NCBI GenBank assembly: GCA_012270485.1
Contig: JAAXIF010000077.1
Span: forward strand, 27,368 to 91,367
Length of the DNA: 64,000 nt
Direction of reading: 5' to 3'
Origin: Sphingobacteriales bacterium
GTDB lineage: Bacteria; Bacteroidota; Bacteroidia; Chitinophagales; Chitinophagaceae
The notes beneath the pieces are model-generated. The model saw nothing but the letters and a program-made list of their open reading frames with translations, ran no database searches and had not been told where the DNA came from. Shown here piece after piece: positions 27,467-36,189 of the stretch. A program made the position numbers and the translations under genes. The first letter of the stretch is position 1. Every line of letters begins with the position of its first letter.

Positions 27467-30400
27467 TTACTCCTTCACCGTCGTCGTCACTTTCGGTGCT
27501 TCTTTGGTCCAGGAGCTGATATCTAATTTTCTGGTGGTTGGATATACTTCATCCAGTGTATTACCATCATACATACGTCCGTTTTTAATGACGTAGCGAA
27601 TGGAATTGGTATTTCTGATATTCTGTAAGGGATTCGCATCCATGATCACCAGATCTGCCAACTTACCGGATTCAATACTTCCCAAATCCTTATCCAGTCC
27701 CAATGCTGTAGCACCCAGAATGGTAGCCGTCTTCAATGCATTTAGCGAACTCATTCCACCACTCGCCACACTCCATAGTTCCCAATGGTAACCGAGACCT
27801 TGTAACTGACCATGACTACCAACACCTACTAAGCCGCCTTGTTGTACCAGACTGTTGCTGCCTTGTGCATGTTTCTGGAACACATGATCTTCCGGTGTAA
27901 ACCATCCGCCATTACCACCTGTTCTTCTTCTTGCTTTTCCATTCAGTTCCTCATAAGGTGTGAAGCGATTCAATTTCGGATCCTTCAATGGATTTTCAGT
28001 AGTGTAATAATAGTTCTCTGCCCATGGACCTCCATAAGCCACTAGCAATGTTGGCGTATGTGCCATTTTGCTTTCGGCAATGGTTTTAGTAACATCCTTA
28101 TACAATGGAAATATAGGAATCGCATGTTCTACACCCGGATACCCATCCAATATGTGGGTCATATTGAGTTTGTAATCCAATCCACCTTCTGTGGTAGGCA
28201 TCAATTTTTGTTCTTTTGATGCCATGATGATCCACTGACGTTGTTGACGTACGCCGGTCAGATACATTTTGATGTACTGTGTTTTGTAATATTTGCTGTA
28301 CTGCTCCAGTACTTTTTTAGTTTGATCCAAATCGCGCAGGTTATACATCCAATAACCCACACCCGGACCTGTACTATAAATTCTTGGACCAGGAATGGTT
28401 CCTGCTTCTACCATATCACCATAGGTCAACACATCTGTTGTAGCTGTTTGTGGATCACGAGTGGTTGTAACACCGTAAGCTAAGTTCGCAGCATAAATCC
28501 AAACGGTATTTTTATGCAAGCCCCAGAATGGCCACATGTGAGAATGGGTATCGATAAATCCGGGTGTGATGGTCTTTCCGGAACAATCTACTACTTTGGC
28601 GCCCGCCGGAGCTGATAATCCTTTCCCAACCTGTTTGATCCTGTTATTGACGATCAAAATATCGCCACGTTCTATCACTTCATCACCTTTCATGGTTACA
28701 ATTCTGGCATTACGCAGCAGAATGGTACCGGTTGGAGTATCTTTTTCATAATATACTTTCACTTGTACTTCTGCCGGACTATATTTTTCTTTTTTCTTGA
28801 GCTCTGCTTTATCCAAACTATCCTGTTTGGCTTTTGCAGGATCCGCTTTTAAAGCCGCTGCGAGATCCGCTGCTTTTTTCTTTGCAAGTGAATCAGCTAA
28901 TTTTTTTGCATCCGGACCTGCTGCTGTTAATGCTTTGATACTATCAGCAGCACGCTTAGCTTCTGCTTTCTTCGCATCTTTTACAGAATCTTCTACAGCT
29001 TCTGCTCTTTCTGTATCATATACCCAGTGTCCATTACCTAAACTCCAGTGAACTTTTTTTCCATCTTCTTCCCATGCAGGAAATTCACCACCGATCTCAG
29101 TGAGTTGTCTCGAAGGAAAAATACTTGCGGAAGGTTCTGCAACATTAATATTCGGAGTTTTACCCGTTTCAGGAATGTTTACTACATAAATATTATTATT
29201 GACTTGCGCCAAAGCTTGGTTACCCACCGGAGCCATTAAAATAATACCTGCTGCTGATGGCATAGGCTGTGGTTCTCTGGCATCCGATGACTCAGGAAGC
29301 ATACAGTGATTCAATGGATTAGACACCGACATGTATCTTCCCATTACATATTCTTTACCATTCGATACCGGTTCATTGTGCGCATCTCCATGTCCATCCA
29401 ATACTGAACCAAAAGTGGTAATACCGGTAATACGAACATGTGTTTTTAGATCAGTACCATCCCAACGAATGGAGATCAAAGCCCCACCACCTCCATTCAA
29501 GAAAATTCTTTCTGTGTCTTTGGTGAAATGTATATTACCTCTATTCCTCGCCATATCTACCACTTTGATATCACCGCCATTTTCATTCATCCACACGATC
29601 TCTGCTTCTGCTCCACTAAAGAATGGATCTTCTGCGTCTTTGAACAAACGTTTAGGTCCACGAAAGAAAGCAATGCGTTGATTATAACTCCATGCCGGTT
29701 GCATATAGAATGCAGCTTCTGACGTTAATTTGGTCACTTGATTGGATCCAACTGTTACTTTATACAGATGTCCACCTTCTTTTTCTTCCCAAGTTGCAAA
29801 TACAATCTGTCTGCCATCCGGACTCCAGGCCGGCATGGCTTCTGTAAAGTTGTGATGGGTAACTCGCGCCGGAGTTCCATTGGGATAATCCATCACATAC
29901 AATCGATTCAATACAGTGAATGCTAATTTTTTGCCATCCGGACTTGGTACTGCATCCCGAATTTGAGATGCCAAAGCATGTGTGGTGTCTTTGATGTCAT
30001 AATTAAAATACAAACGAGGTCCCAATTCCAGTTTAACATCTACATCCATGGGTATTTCTGTTGCCGCATCTCCATTCACCGGTATTTTCCAAATCTTACC
30101 ACCATAGCTGGCAATCAAATGTTTACTATCAGGTGTGAAAGCCATACCGGGTAATACACCTTGCGGAGCAATACTTTCTTGTTCATCACGTTGAACAGGA
30201 TATGCCAACCATCTTTCATCTCCACTTTTCAGGTTTCGAATCACCAAACCTGTTTTGTCATTATACCTCGATCCGAATACCATCCATTGTCCGTCTTTAC
30301 TCAATGTGGGAGTAAATGCAGAACCATAACGAGTAGTAATGGTATTGGTCAAACCTTTATCACGATCATAAGTACCGATCTGGTATTGTGGTAACAATGC

Positions 30401-31069
30401 GTTGTAATTCCATGAACCATTACGCTGACTATAATAAACGGTTTCGCCATCCGGACTTACGAATGGATCTATAGTTTTCAATGATCCGGGTACATCATTT
30501 AATTGAATACCACCACCTCCATCTGCATGGAACATCCATAAACGCGGTAAACGTCTCCCTCTGCTGGCAATGACATAATTACCATCGGGTGTCCATACCG
30601 CATTGACATAATCATCTACTCTGGTCTTTGTAAGCTGAAGAGTGTCTTGCTTTTGCATATCCAAAATCCAGATATTATCACTACCGCTTCTATCGCTTGT
30701 AAACAAGAGTTTTTTGCCATCCGGACTAAAACGAGGATGCGTTTCATACGCAAAGCCTTTGGTAACAGGTGTTGCCTTACCACCCGTGATTGGCATGGTA
30801 TAGATATCACCCATTAAATCAAAAGCAAGGGTATTGCCATCCGGACTTACATCTACACTTATCCAAGTACCTTCTTTGGTATTAAAGCTGATCTCTCTGG
30901 ACGGCTTTAATGGGAGGTCTTTAAAAGTGGTATACACGGGGGTGTCTTTTTTAGTAGAATCTGCAAAAAAAGACGAAAGCAAACGCAGCTCACCTTTGTC
31001 AGACGGCAACCACGTAGTCATCAAGGCAGCAGAAGCAATTGCTATCCCTGAAAAAAATAGTTTTCTCAT
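27467..31069 (-). CDS. exported beta-propeller/amidohydrolase fusion
   Basis: A 1200-residue protein with an N-terminal hydrophobic segment (signal peptide or anchor, about 5-25). Residues ~60-680 contain PD40/TolB-like propeller repeats with many copies of S-P-D-G-K (for example FSPDGKKLLFTSDRSG). A strongly Ala/Lys/Asp-rich charged linker (about 690-760) leads to an amidohydrolase domain (about 780-1190) with the metal motif GFIDTHSHMW near 840, further His in VEHAIPIFP and VGVGSHGQ, and the closing SGKLADLVIMDANPL. Such fusions are found in Bacteroidota and related groups; the substrate is probably a peptide-like or cyclic amide compound but is not known. It stands alone between repeats. 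Confidence 0.87.
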   Translation of the reverse strand: MRKLFFSGIAIASAALMTTWLPSDKGELRLLSSFFADSTKKDTPVYTTFKDLPLKPSREISFNTKEGTWISVDVSPDGNTLAFDLMGDIYTMPITGGKATPVTKGFAYETHPRFSPDGKKLLFTSDRSGSDNIWILDMQKQDTLQLTKTRVDDYVNAVWTPDGNYVIASRGRRLPRLWMFHADGGGGIQLNDVPGSLKTIDPFVSPDGETVYYSQRNGSWNYNALLPQYQIGTYDRDKGLTNTITTRYGSAFTPTLSKDGQWMVFGSRYNDKTGLVIRNLKSGDERWLAYPVQRDEQESIAPQGVLPGMAFTPDSKHLIASYGGKIWKIPVNGDAATEIPMDVDVKLELGPRLYFNYDIKDTTHALASQIRDAVPSPDGKKLAFTVLNRLYVMDYPNGTPARVTHHNFTEAMPAWSPDGRQIVFATWEEKEGGHLYKVTVGSNQVTKLTSEAAFYMQPAWSYNQRIAFFRGPKRLFKDAEDPFFSGAEAEIVWMNENGGDIKVVDMARNRGNIHFTKDTERIFLNGGGGALISIRWDGTDLKTHVRITGITTFGSVLDGHGDAHNEPVSNGKEYVMGRYMSVSNPLNHCMLPESSDAREPQPMPSAAGIILMAPVGNQALAQVNNNIYVVNIPETGKTPNINVAEPSASIFPSRQLTEIGGEFPAWEEDGKKVHWSLGNGHWVYDTERAEAVEDSVKDAKKAEAKRAADSIKALTAAGPDAKKLADSLAKKKAADLAAALKADPAKAKQDSLDKAELKKKEKYSPAEVQVKVYYEKDTPTGTILLRNARIVTMKGDEVIERGDILIVNNRIKQVGKGLSAPAGAKVVDCSGKTITPGFIDTHSHMWPFWGLHKNTVWIYAANLAYGVTTTRDPQTATTDVLTYGDMVEAGTIPGPRIYSTGPGVGYWMYNLRDLDQTKKVLEQYSKYYKTQYIKMYLTGVRQQRQWIIMASKEQKLMPTTEGGLDYKLNMTHILDGYPGVEHAIPIFPLYKDVTKTIAESKMAHTPTLLVAYGGPWAENYYYTTENPLKDPKLNRFTPYEELNGKARRRTGGNGGWFTPEDHVFQKHAQGSNSLVQQGGLVGVGSHGQLQGLGYHWELWSVASGGMSSLNALKTATILGATALGLDKDLGSIESGKLADLVIMDANPLQNIRNTNSIRYVIKNGRMYDGNTLDEVYPTTRKLDISSWTKEAPKVTTTVKE

Positions 31070-31160
31070 TCGGTACGATTTTGGGGAGATAAGATACTAA
31101 GGAAAATGAATTGGTTGCTGGATTGAGCAGAAAATTACATGGGTGGCGGGATAGGTTATG

Positions 31161-31206
31161 GGTACTAGGTACTAGGTACTAGGTACTAGGTACTAGGTAC
31201 TAGGTA
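31161..31206. repeat. 7-bp tandem repeat GGTACTA, six copies
   Basis: Six perfect GGTACTA units and a partial seventh lie between the start of the amidohydrolase gene and the end of the DsrE-like gene. Perfect 7-bp tandem arrays are prone to slippage. The same word starts the inverted repeat at 11684. The remainder of the 31070-31305 gap shows no gene. Confidence 0.9.
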
Positions 31207-31305
31207 AAAAAGTGCGGGGAATCTTTTTATTGTGTTCGCCACGCTTTTTTCAGAGAAGATTACACATCAGAAATCCTACATCTGCCATCTGACATCCAAA
31301 CCATC

Positions 31306-31839
31306 TCACCATTTAATCGTCGCGTAGCCTTTCAATTGATGTGTTGTAATGGTGGTTAAAGCGGAAGTGGCAACACCTACACCGGGGGCTAATGTGGAGG
31401 GATCAATACCTCTTTTTTTGAGGGTTTGTCCACATACTACGATCTTCACACCCGCATCCACCAATGCTTTGATCATGGGTAGATTCGGATTATCTACTTT
31501 ATATCTTGCTTTATAGGCTTCATTATTCATGACGGTGTATCCGGCAGCATTATGCACCGCAATGACCATGTTGATTTTTTCTTTGGGTACACCTCCTACT
31601 CCATGTAAGTTGAGTAAGGTACAGGCAGCTTCAATTCCCAAGTTAATGGTATCAGGTTTGCTACTGGCCATAACAAGATCTACCAATAGTTTATAGTTCA
31701 TTTTGGGATCCGGCTTTTCTATCGCATCCGGTATTTCGTATACCGGACCAAAATCTTTGATAATGGGATTCACTTTATCCTGTGAAAAGGAAGTGGCAGC
31801 AACAAAAAATGCTACTATGAGCGATGCGATCTTTTTCAT
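31306..31839 (-). CDS. exported DsrE/DsrF-like protein
   Basis: A 177-residue protein with a clear signal peptide (MKKIASLIVAFFVAATSFSQ). The body matches the DsrE/DsrF-like fold by KINMVIAVHNAAGY, PNLPMIKALVDAGVKIVVCGQTL (Cys in the usual DsrE position) and the late ITTHQLKGYATIKW. DsrE-type proteins carry sulfur on a Cys in sulfur-relay systems; exported members are common in Bacteroidota and their job is unclear. It is monocistronic as far as can be seen. Confidence 0.75.
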   Translation of the reverse strand: MKKIASLIVAFFVAATSFSQDKVNPIIKDFGPVYEIPDAIEKPDPKMNYKLLVDLVMASSKPDTINLGIEAACTLLNLHGVGGVPKEKINMVIAVHNAAGYTVMNNEAYKARYKVDNPNLPMIKALVDAGVKIVVCGQTLKKRGIDPSTLAPGVGVATSALTTITTHQLKGYATIKW

Positions 31840-32148
31840 GATGACAATTTAGAGGCAACAAGATAGCGTATGTTTGGTAATCAGATGAACCGTTCATCAA
31901 CACATTTTTAACCACAGTGGCGCAGAGTTGTACACGGAGTTACACAGCAATTTCACCTTTAGTCAAAAGCAACATTCATCAACTCGTATTTTAAGACCCC
32001 ACTCCCAACTGTCAGATTAAATAGTGACTTCTACGCTACACCTGATCAACGCTCTTATTCTCTTGCCGGACTAAAGTCCGGCGCTATGTAAACTTGTACC
32101 CTGTTTACTTGAAACTTTCTTGTTTCCTGTTTCTTGTTTCTTCTCCTC
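31840..32148. other. intergenic region with repeat fragments
   Basis: No gene recognised. It holds a copy of an ACCACAGTGGCGCAGAG...ACACGGAGTTACACAG repeat at 31910-31949 (related to words at 38604 and 54725) and the palindrome GCCGGAC-TAAA-GTCCGGC at 32065-32082 followed by GCTAT. The tex gene ends at 32149, so the palindrome may act as its terminator. Confidence 0.6.
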
Positions 32149-34389
32149 CTATTTTCCAAACTTTTTCTTCAACGCGCTCAAAGCATCATTCACACTCAAC
32201 GCAGACAAATCTTCTTCCTGACGCTTGAAACTTTCCTGTCGTCTTGGCTTCCTGTCTCCTTGTACCCTTTCCTCCCCACTTGCTTGTTTAATGGATAAGG
32301 CAATACGCTTGCGATGCACGTCTACCTCCATTACTTTCACTTGCACTTTTTGTCCGAGCTTTAATGCTTCCCCGGGATCGCTGATGTATCGATTGGCAAT
32401 TTCACTGACGTGAACCAATCCATCCTGCTTTACACCTATGTCGACAAATGCCCCAAATCGGGTAAGATTGGTAACAACACCGGGTACGATCATTCCAATA
32501 TGTACATCTTCTATTTTGTATATCTGTGCAAATTCAAATTGCTCCAATTCATTACGTGGATCTAGTCCGGGTTTTTTTAACTCATTCAGGATATCACGCA
32601 AAGTCAATTCTCCAAACTGCTCTGTCACATATTTCTTGGGATCGATCTTGCTCACCAATGTTTCATTTCCGATCAATGCTTTGACATCTACCTGTAAATC
32701 TCCGGCCATCTTTTCTACAATAGGGTAAGCTTCCGGATGAACTGCACTGGCATCTAAAGGATTATTCCCTTCTTTGATTCGTAAAAAGCCTGCGCATTGT
32801 TCAAAAGCTTTTGCTCCCAAACGAGGCACTTTCAATAATTGGTTTCTCTCTTTAAATTCTCCGATCTCAGAACGATAACGAACAATATTATCTGCCATGG
32901 TTCCTCCAATACCACTCACATAGGCCAGCAAATGTTTGCTTGCGGTATTCAAATTAACCCCAACTGTGTTTACACAGCTCACCACAGTTTGATCCAATCG
33001 TTCTTTTAAACGAAACTGATTGACATCGTGTTGGTATTGTCCAACCCCAATACTTTTTGGATCGATTTTTACCAATTCCGCCAATGGGTCCATCAAACGA
33101 CGACCAATACTTACCGAGCCGCGAACAGTTACATCCTGATCTGGAAATTCTTCCCTGGCTGTTTCAGAAGCTGAATAAACAGAAGCGCCATCTTCATTCA
33201 CCAAAAACACAGGCAAACCCAATTGCATTTTCTTGATGAACTGCTCGGTTTCTCTTCCTGCTGTACCATCACCAATGGCAATGGCTTCTACTTTGAATTG
33301 TTCTACCAGTTTCCGAATCTTATGTTCACTTTCGTATACACGATTGTTTTCATGTACATAGATCAAATCTGTTGTTTGAAGATCTCCTTTGTTATCCAGA
33401 CAAACCACTTTACAACCTGTACGATAACCGGGGTCAATGGCTAGAATATTTTTTCTACCCAATGGTGCACTCAATAATAACTGACGAAGATTTTCAGCAA
33501 ATACAGTGATTGCTTCCTCATCGGCTTTTTGTTTTAAAGCTGTTCTGAATTCAGATTCCAAACTGGGTTGCATCAATCTTCTATATGCATCACGAATCGC
33601 TTTTCGCAGATGATCAGACCATGGGTTCATGCCTTTGATGTATTGCTGTTCCAGTAAATACAAAGCATCTTCTTCTAATGGAGCAATGCTCATTCGTAAT
33701 ACACCCTCCAAAAATCCACGAAGTATCGCGAGTATTCGGTGAGATGGAATTTTATGGATAGGTTCTGAAAAATCGAAATAATCTTTGTATTTAATTCCTT
33801 CTGTTTCTTTATCGGTCAACACTTTGCTTTGTATGGTAGCTGTGTCTTCAAAAAGTTTACGCATTTTGGCACGCGCTTCTGCATTTTCATTCACCAGTTC
33901 GGCAATAATATCTCTTGCGCCTTGTAAAGCATCTTCTACGATTATTATCTTATCATTGATATATTTAGCAGCTTCTGTAAGTACATCATCTTGCTGCTGC
34001 GTTAACATCAAATCTGCCAACGGCTCTAAACCATTTTCCCTGGCAGTTTGCGCTTTGGTTTTACGCTTAGGTTTATAAGGCAGATAAATATCTTCGAGTG
34101 CTGCAATTGTTGTGGCTTTATCAATTTTAGCTTGAAGTTCTTCTGTCATTTTACCCTGCTCGGTAATGGCTTTTTCTATAAAGGTTTTACGTTCTGTAAA
34201 TTCTTTGAGAAACTTGGCTTCATCCTGAATTTGTTGGATCTGCACTTCATCCAATCCACCTGTTTTATCTTTTCGGTAACGGGCAATGAAGGGAATGGTA
34301 GCACTTTCTTCGAAAAGATCCAATACGGCTTGTACTTGTGTTTGTTTGAGATTCAGTTTACCTGCGATAGAGGGAGTAAAACCAGACAT
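32149..34389 (-). CDS. tex: Tex-family S1 RNA-binding protein
   Basis: A 746-residue nucleic-acid-binding protein related to bacterial Tex/YhgF and eukaryotic Spt6, thought to act in transcription. It opens with the helical region ATIPFIARYRKDKTGGLDE, has a YqgF-like RNase H-fold domain from about residue 313 (ILAIDPGYRTGCKVV), helix-hairpin-helix motifs in the 480-560 region (VNLNTASKHLLAYVSGIG), and a C-terminal S1 domain at about 630-700 (GVVTNLTRFGAFVDIGV). A basic, low-complexity stretch follows the S1 domain. The start is ATG 34389. Confidence 0.95.
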   Translation of the reverse strand: MSGFTPSIAGKLNLKQTQVQAVLDLFEESATIPFIARYRKDKTGGLDEVQIQQIQDEAKFLKEFTERKTFIEKAITEQGKMTEELQAKIDKATTIAALEDIYLPYKPKRKTKAQTARENGLEPLADLMLTQQQDDVLTEAAKYINDKIIIVEDALQGARDIIAELVNENAEARAKMRKLFEDTATIQSKVLTDKETEGIKYKDYFDFSEPIHKIPSHRILAILRGFLEGVLRMSIAPLEEDALYLLEQQYIKGMNPWSDHLRKAIRDAYRRLMQPSLESEFRTALKQKADEEAITVFAENLRQLLLSAPLGRKNILAIDPGYRTGCKVVCLDNKGDLQTTDLIYVHENNRVYESEHKIRKLVEQFKVEAIAIGDGTAGRETEQFIKKMQLGLPVFLVNEDGASVYSASETAREEFPDQDVTVRGSVSIGRRLMDPLAELVKIDPKSIGVGQYQHDVNQFRLKERLDQTVVSCVNTVGVNLNTASKHLLAYVSGIGGTMADNIVRYRSEIGEFKERNQLLKVPRLGAKAFEQCAGFLRIKEGNNPLDASAVHPEAYPIVEKMAGDLQVDVKALIGNETLVSKIDPKKYVTEQFGELTLRDILNELKKPGLDPRNELEQFEFAQIYKIEDVHIGMIVPGVVTNLTRFGAFVDIGVKQDGLVHVSEIANRYISDPGEALKLGQKVQVKVMEVDVHRKRIALSIKQASGEERVQGDRKPRRQESFKRQEEDLSALSVNDALSALKKKFGK

Positions 34390-34496
34390 ACGCTAATTCC
34401 AATTAAAACTTTAAAACAATAAAATCGGGCAGCGAATGTAGGGCAAAACCAGATAAACTGAACATGGATTTATTATACTGTACTCTCGAAGGAAAT

Positions 34497-34628
34497 AGGC
34501 TGTGAGCTACGAGCCTTGAATATTAGTCATACACCGTTTAAAAGAAATACTTAAAATATCCAAGCAGGTTATTTGATCCTTAAAAATTAACTTAGAAAAG
34601 CTCGAAGCTCCTGGCTCACAGCTTGTAG
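34497..34628. repeat. inverted repeat of AGGCTGTGAGCTACGAGCC type
   Basis: The left arm at 34497-34515 and the right arm at 34600-34624 (GCTCGAAGCTCCTGGCTCACAGC) are partial reverse complements. It lies in the 279-bp gap between the response-regulator gene and tex, both on the minus strand. The same words occur at 45381-45423, 52658-52686 and 56719-56867. Confidence 0.75.
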
Positions 34629-34668
34629 TAGGTTTTTACCACAAAATGGTGATTTATTATCTGCACCG

Positions 34669-35709
34669 TTAATCCACATTACTGTTTGTATACTTATCTT
34701 TTAACGCTGTAGTCTCTGCTTTTCGTACAATTTCTTTCACAATATCATCCAACTCATTCCCTGAAATTGAGATATACCGGATGATTTCTTTAACTTTTTC
34801 AGGTACCTGCTCTCCCATCTCATTTAACAAATGAACCAGCCCCAATAACCTCGACAAAGGAGCCCGTACACTATGTGATTGTGTCCAAGCAATATCTCTG
34901 AATAATTGATTATGCTGCTCAATGGCCTGTACATATTGCAATCGCTCAGTAAGATCAATCGCTAATACAAGGCCTGCTTTTCGATAATTAAAGTTTATAC
35001 TACTGCTTTGGATTTGAACCGTTATAAGTGTACCATCTTTTTTTAGATGCTGGAAAATACCCTTAATATGATTTTCATTCTGATCAATAGCTGACTGCAA
35101 AATTCTTTTCAATTCAGGTATATCTTCCTCGATTCTTAGATGAAAGATAGTCATCTTAAGAAATTCTTCCTTACTATAACCATAGTGACTGATGGCCGCT
35201 TCATTCACATCTAAGAATTGGTAGGTATCATAATCGTATACCCACATGGGTTGTGGGCTTGAATGGAAAATATCACGATACTTTTTTTCCGATTCAGTCA
35301 ATTGTTTATTGAAGGCACTACGTTCTCTGGTAAATAAAAGACTTTTGAAAAGATGTGAAGAAGTGAGATCATCTTTAAGCAAGTAATCAGAAACCCCCAT
35401 TGAAATCGCTTTTGTACCAAAATTTTTATCGGTATAACCCGTAAGCACAATCAGCGGTGTTTCAGCAGATATCGCCATTACTTTTTTGACCAATGCCTCT
35501 CCGATTCCATCCGGCAATGAAAGATCCAAAAGGATAAAATCGAATTTGAGTTGTTGATTATTGAGTAAGGTTTCAGCAGTCTTAAAATCAGTTGCATGAT
35601 GAATGACAGGTAAAGTAATCTCATCTTTTAGAAACTCTTCTATTAGCAAAAGATCACCGGGATTATCCTCTACTACCAGAATGTGTACATGCCAGTTGTA
35701 TTTCTCCAT
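34669..35709 (-). CDS. response regulator-PAS protein with histidine-kinase DHp region but no ATPase domain
   Basis: A 346-residue protein started at ATG 35709; the frame runs further upstream through the preceding gene. It has a receiver domain (VVEDN at 12-16, phospho-acceptor Asp62, Thr90, Lys112), a PAS domain (about 140-255, FHSSPQPMWVYDYDT with a LAIDLTERLQ end) and a C-terminal helical segment (about 270-335) with a QSHSVRAPLSRLLG motif that resembles the H-box of a histidine kinase. The protein then ends, with no N, G1 or G2 boxes, so it cannot bind ATP as a kinase. It may accept or pass phosphate, or form dimers. It is the last gene of a three-gene phosphorelay, 10 bp after the single-domain regulator. 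Confidence 0.83.
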   Translation of the reverse strand: MEKYNWHVHILVVEDNPGDLLLIEEFLKDEITLPVIHHATDFKTAETLLNNQQLKFDFILLDLSLPDGIGEALVKKVMAISAETPLIVLTGYTDKNFGTKAISMGVSDYLLKDDLTSSHLFKSLLFTRERSAFNKQLTESEKKYRDIFHSSPQPMWVYDYDTYQFLDVNEAAISHYGYSKEEFLKMTIFHLRIEEDIPELKRILQSAIDQNENHIKGIFQHLKKDGTLITVQIQSSSINFNYRKAGLVLAIDLTERLQYVQAIEQHNQLFRDIAWTQSHSVRAPLSRLLGLVHLLNEMGEQVPEKVKEIIRYISISGNELDDIVKEIVRKAETTALKDKYTNSNVD

Positions 35710-35719
35710 GGATATTTGC

Positions 35720-36148
35720 TTAACGTGTAGGAAGTTGAACGACTGATATCCAAAAATTTTCGATGGAAGATATCGTATGTAAGAAGTCATCCATGTCAAC
35801 CGGCTTGGTGATATAACAATTGGCTCCTTTTTCGTAGGACATATCGATATCTCTTTTTGATGAAGATGTCGTTAACATAATTACAGGAATCTTTTTTAGC
35901 TCATCATCGTTTTTGATGACACCTAACACATCATGACCATTCATCTTGGGCAAATTAATGTCCAATAAAATCAGATCAGGGGTTGCTGCTTCACTAAACT
36001 TTCCTGTTTTTCTCAAAAAGTCCAAGGCTTCTGTCCCATCACGGGCAATACTTACTTCATTGGTAATTTTTCGGTCATTCAATGCTTCAGTTGTGAGTAG
36101 AATATCCCCTTCGTTATCTTCTACCAGTAAAATGTGTATCGGTTTCAA
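35720..36148 (-). CDS. single-domain response regulator, Rcp1-like
   Basis: A 142-residue CheY-like receiver domain and nothing else. The acidic site is VEDNEGD (E10, D11), the phospho-acceptor is Asp63 in ILLDINLPKMNG, and the later MLTTSSS and ITKPVD supply Thr and Lys. The G-D-I-L-L segment after V-E-D-N is typical of Rcp1-type regulators that partner phytochrome-like kinases. No ATG is available in frame, so translation probably starts at TTG 36148. It lies 41 bp after the multi-PAS kinase and 10 bp before the receiver-PAS protein. Confidence 0.9.
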   Translation of the reverse strand: MKPIHILLVEDNEGDILLTTEALNDRKITNEVSIARDGTEALDFLRKTGKFSEAATPDLILLDINLPKMNGHDVLGVIKNDDELKKIPVIMLTTSSSKRDIDMSYEKGANCYITKPVDMDDFLHTISSIENFWISVVQLPTR

Positions 36149-36189
36149 ATTTGTTATTTTATATTTTCAATTCCAACCTATGTGATCCT

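Noticed and set aside
31161..31206. Possible CRISPR array
   Set aside because: The units are 7 bp and directly adjoining, with no spacers and no cas genes nearby.
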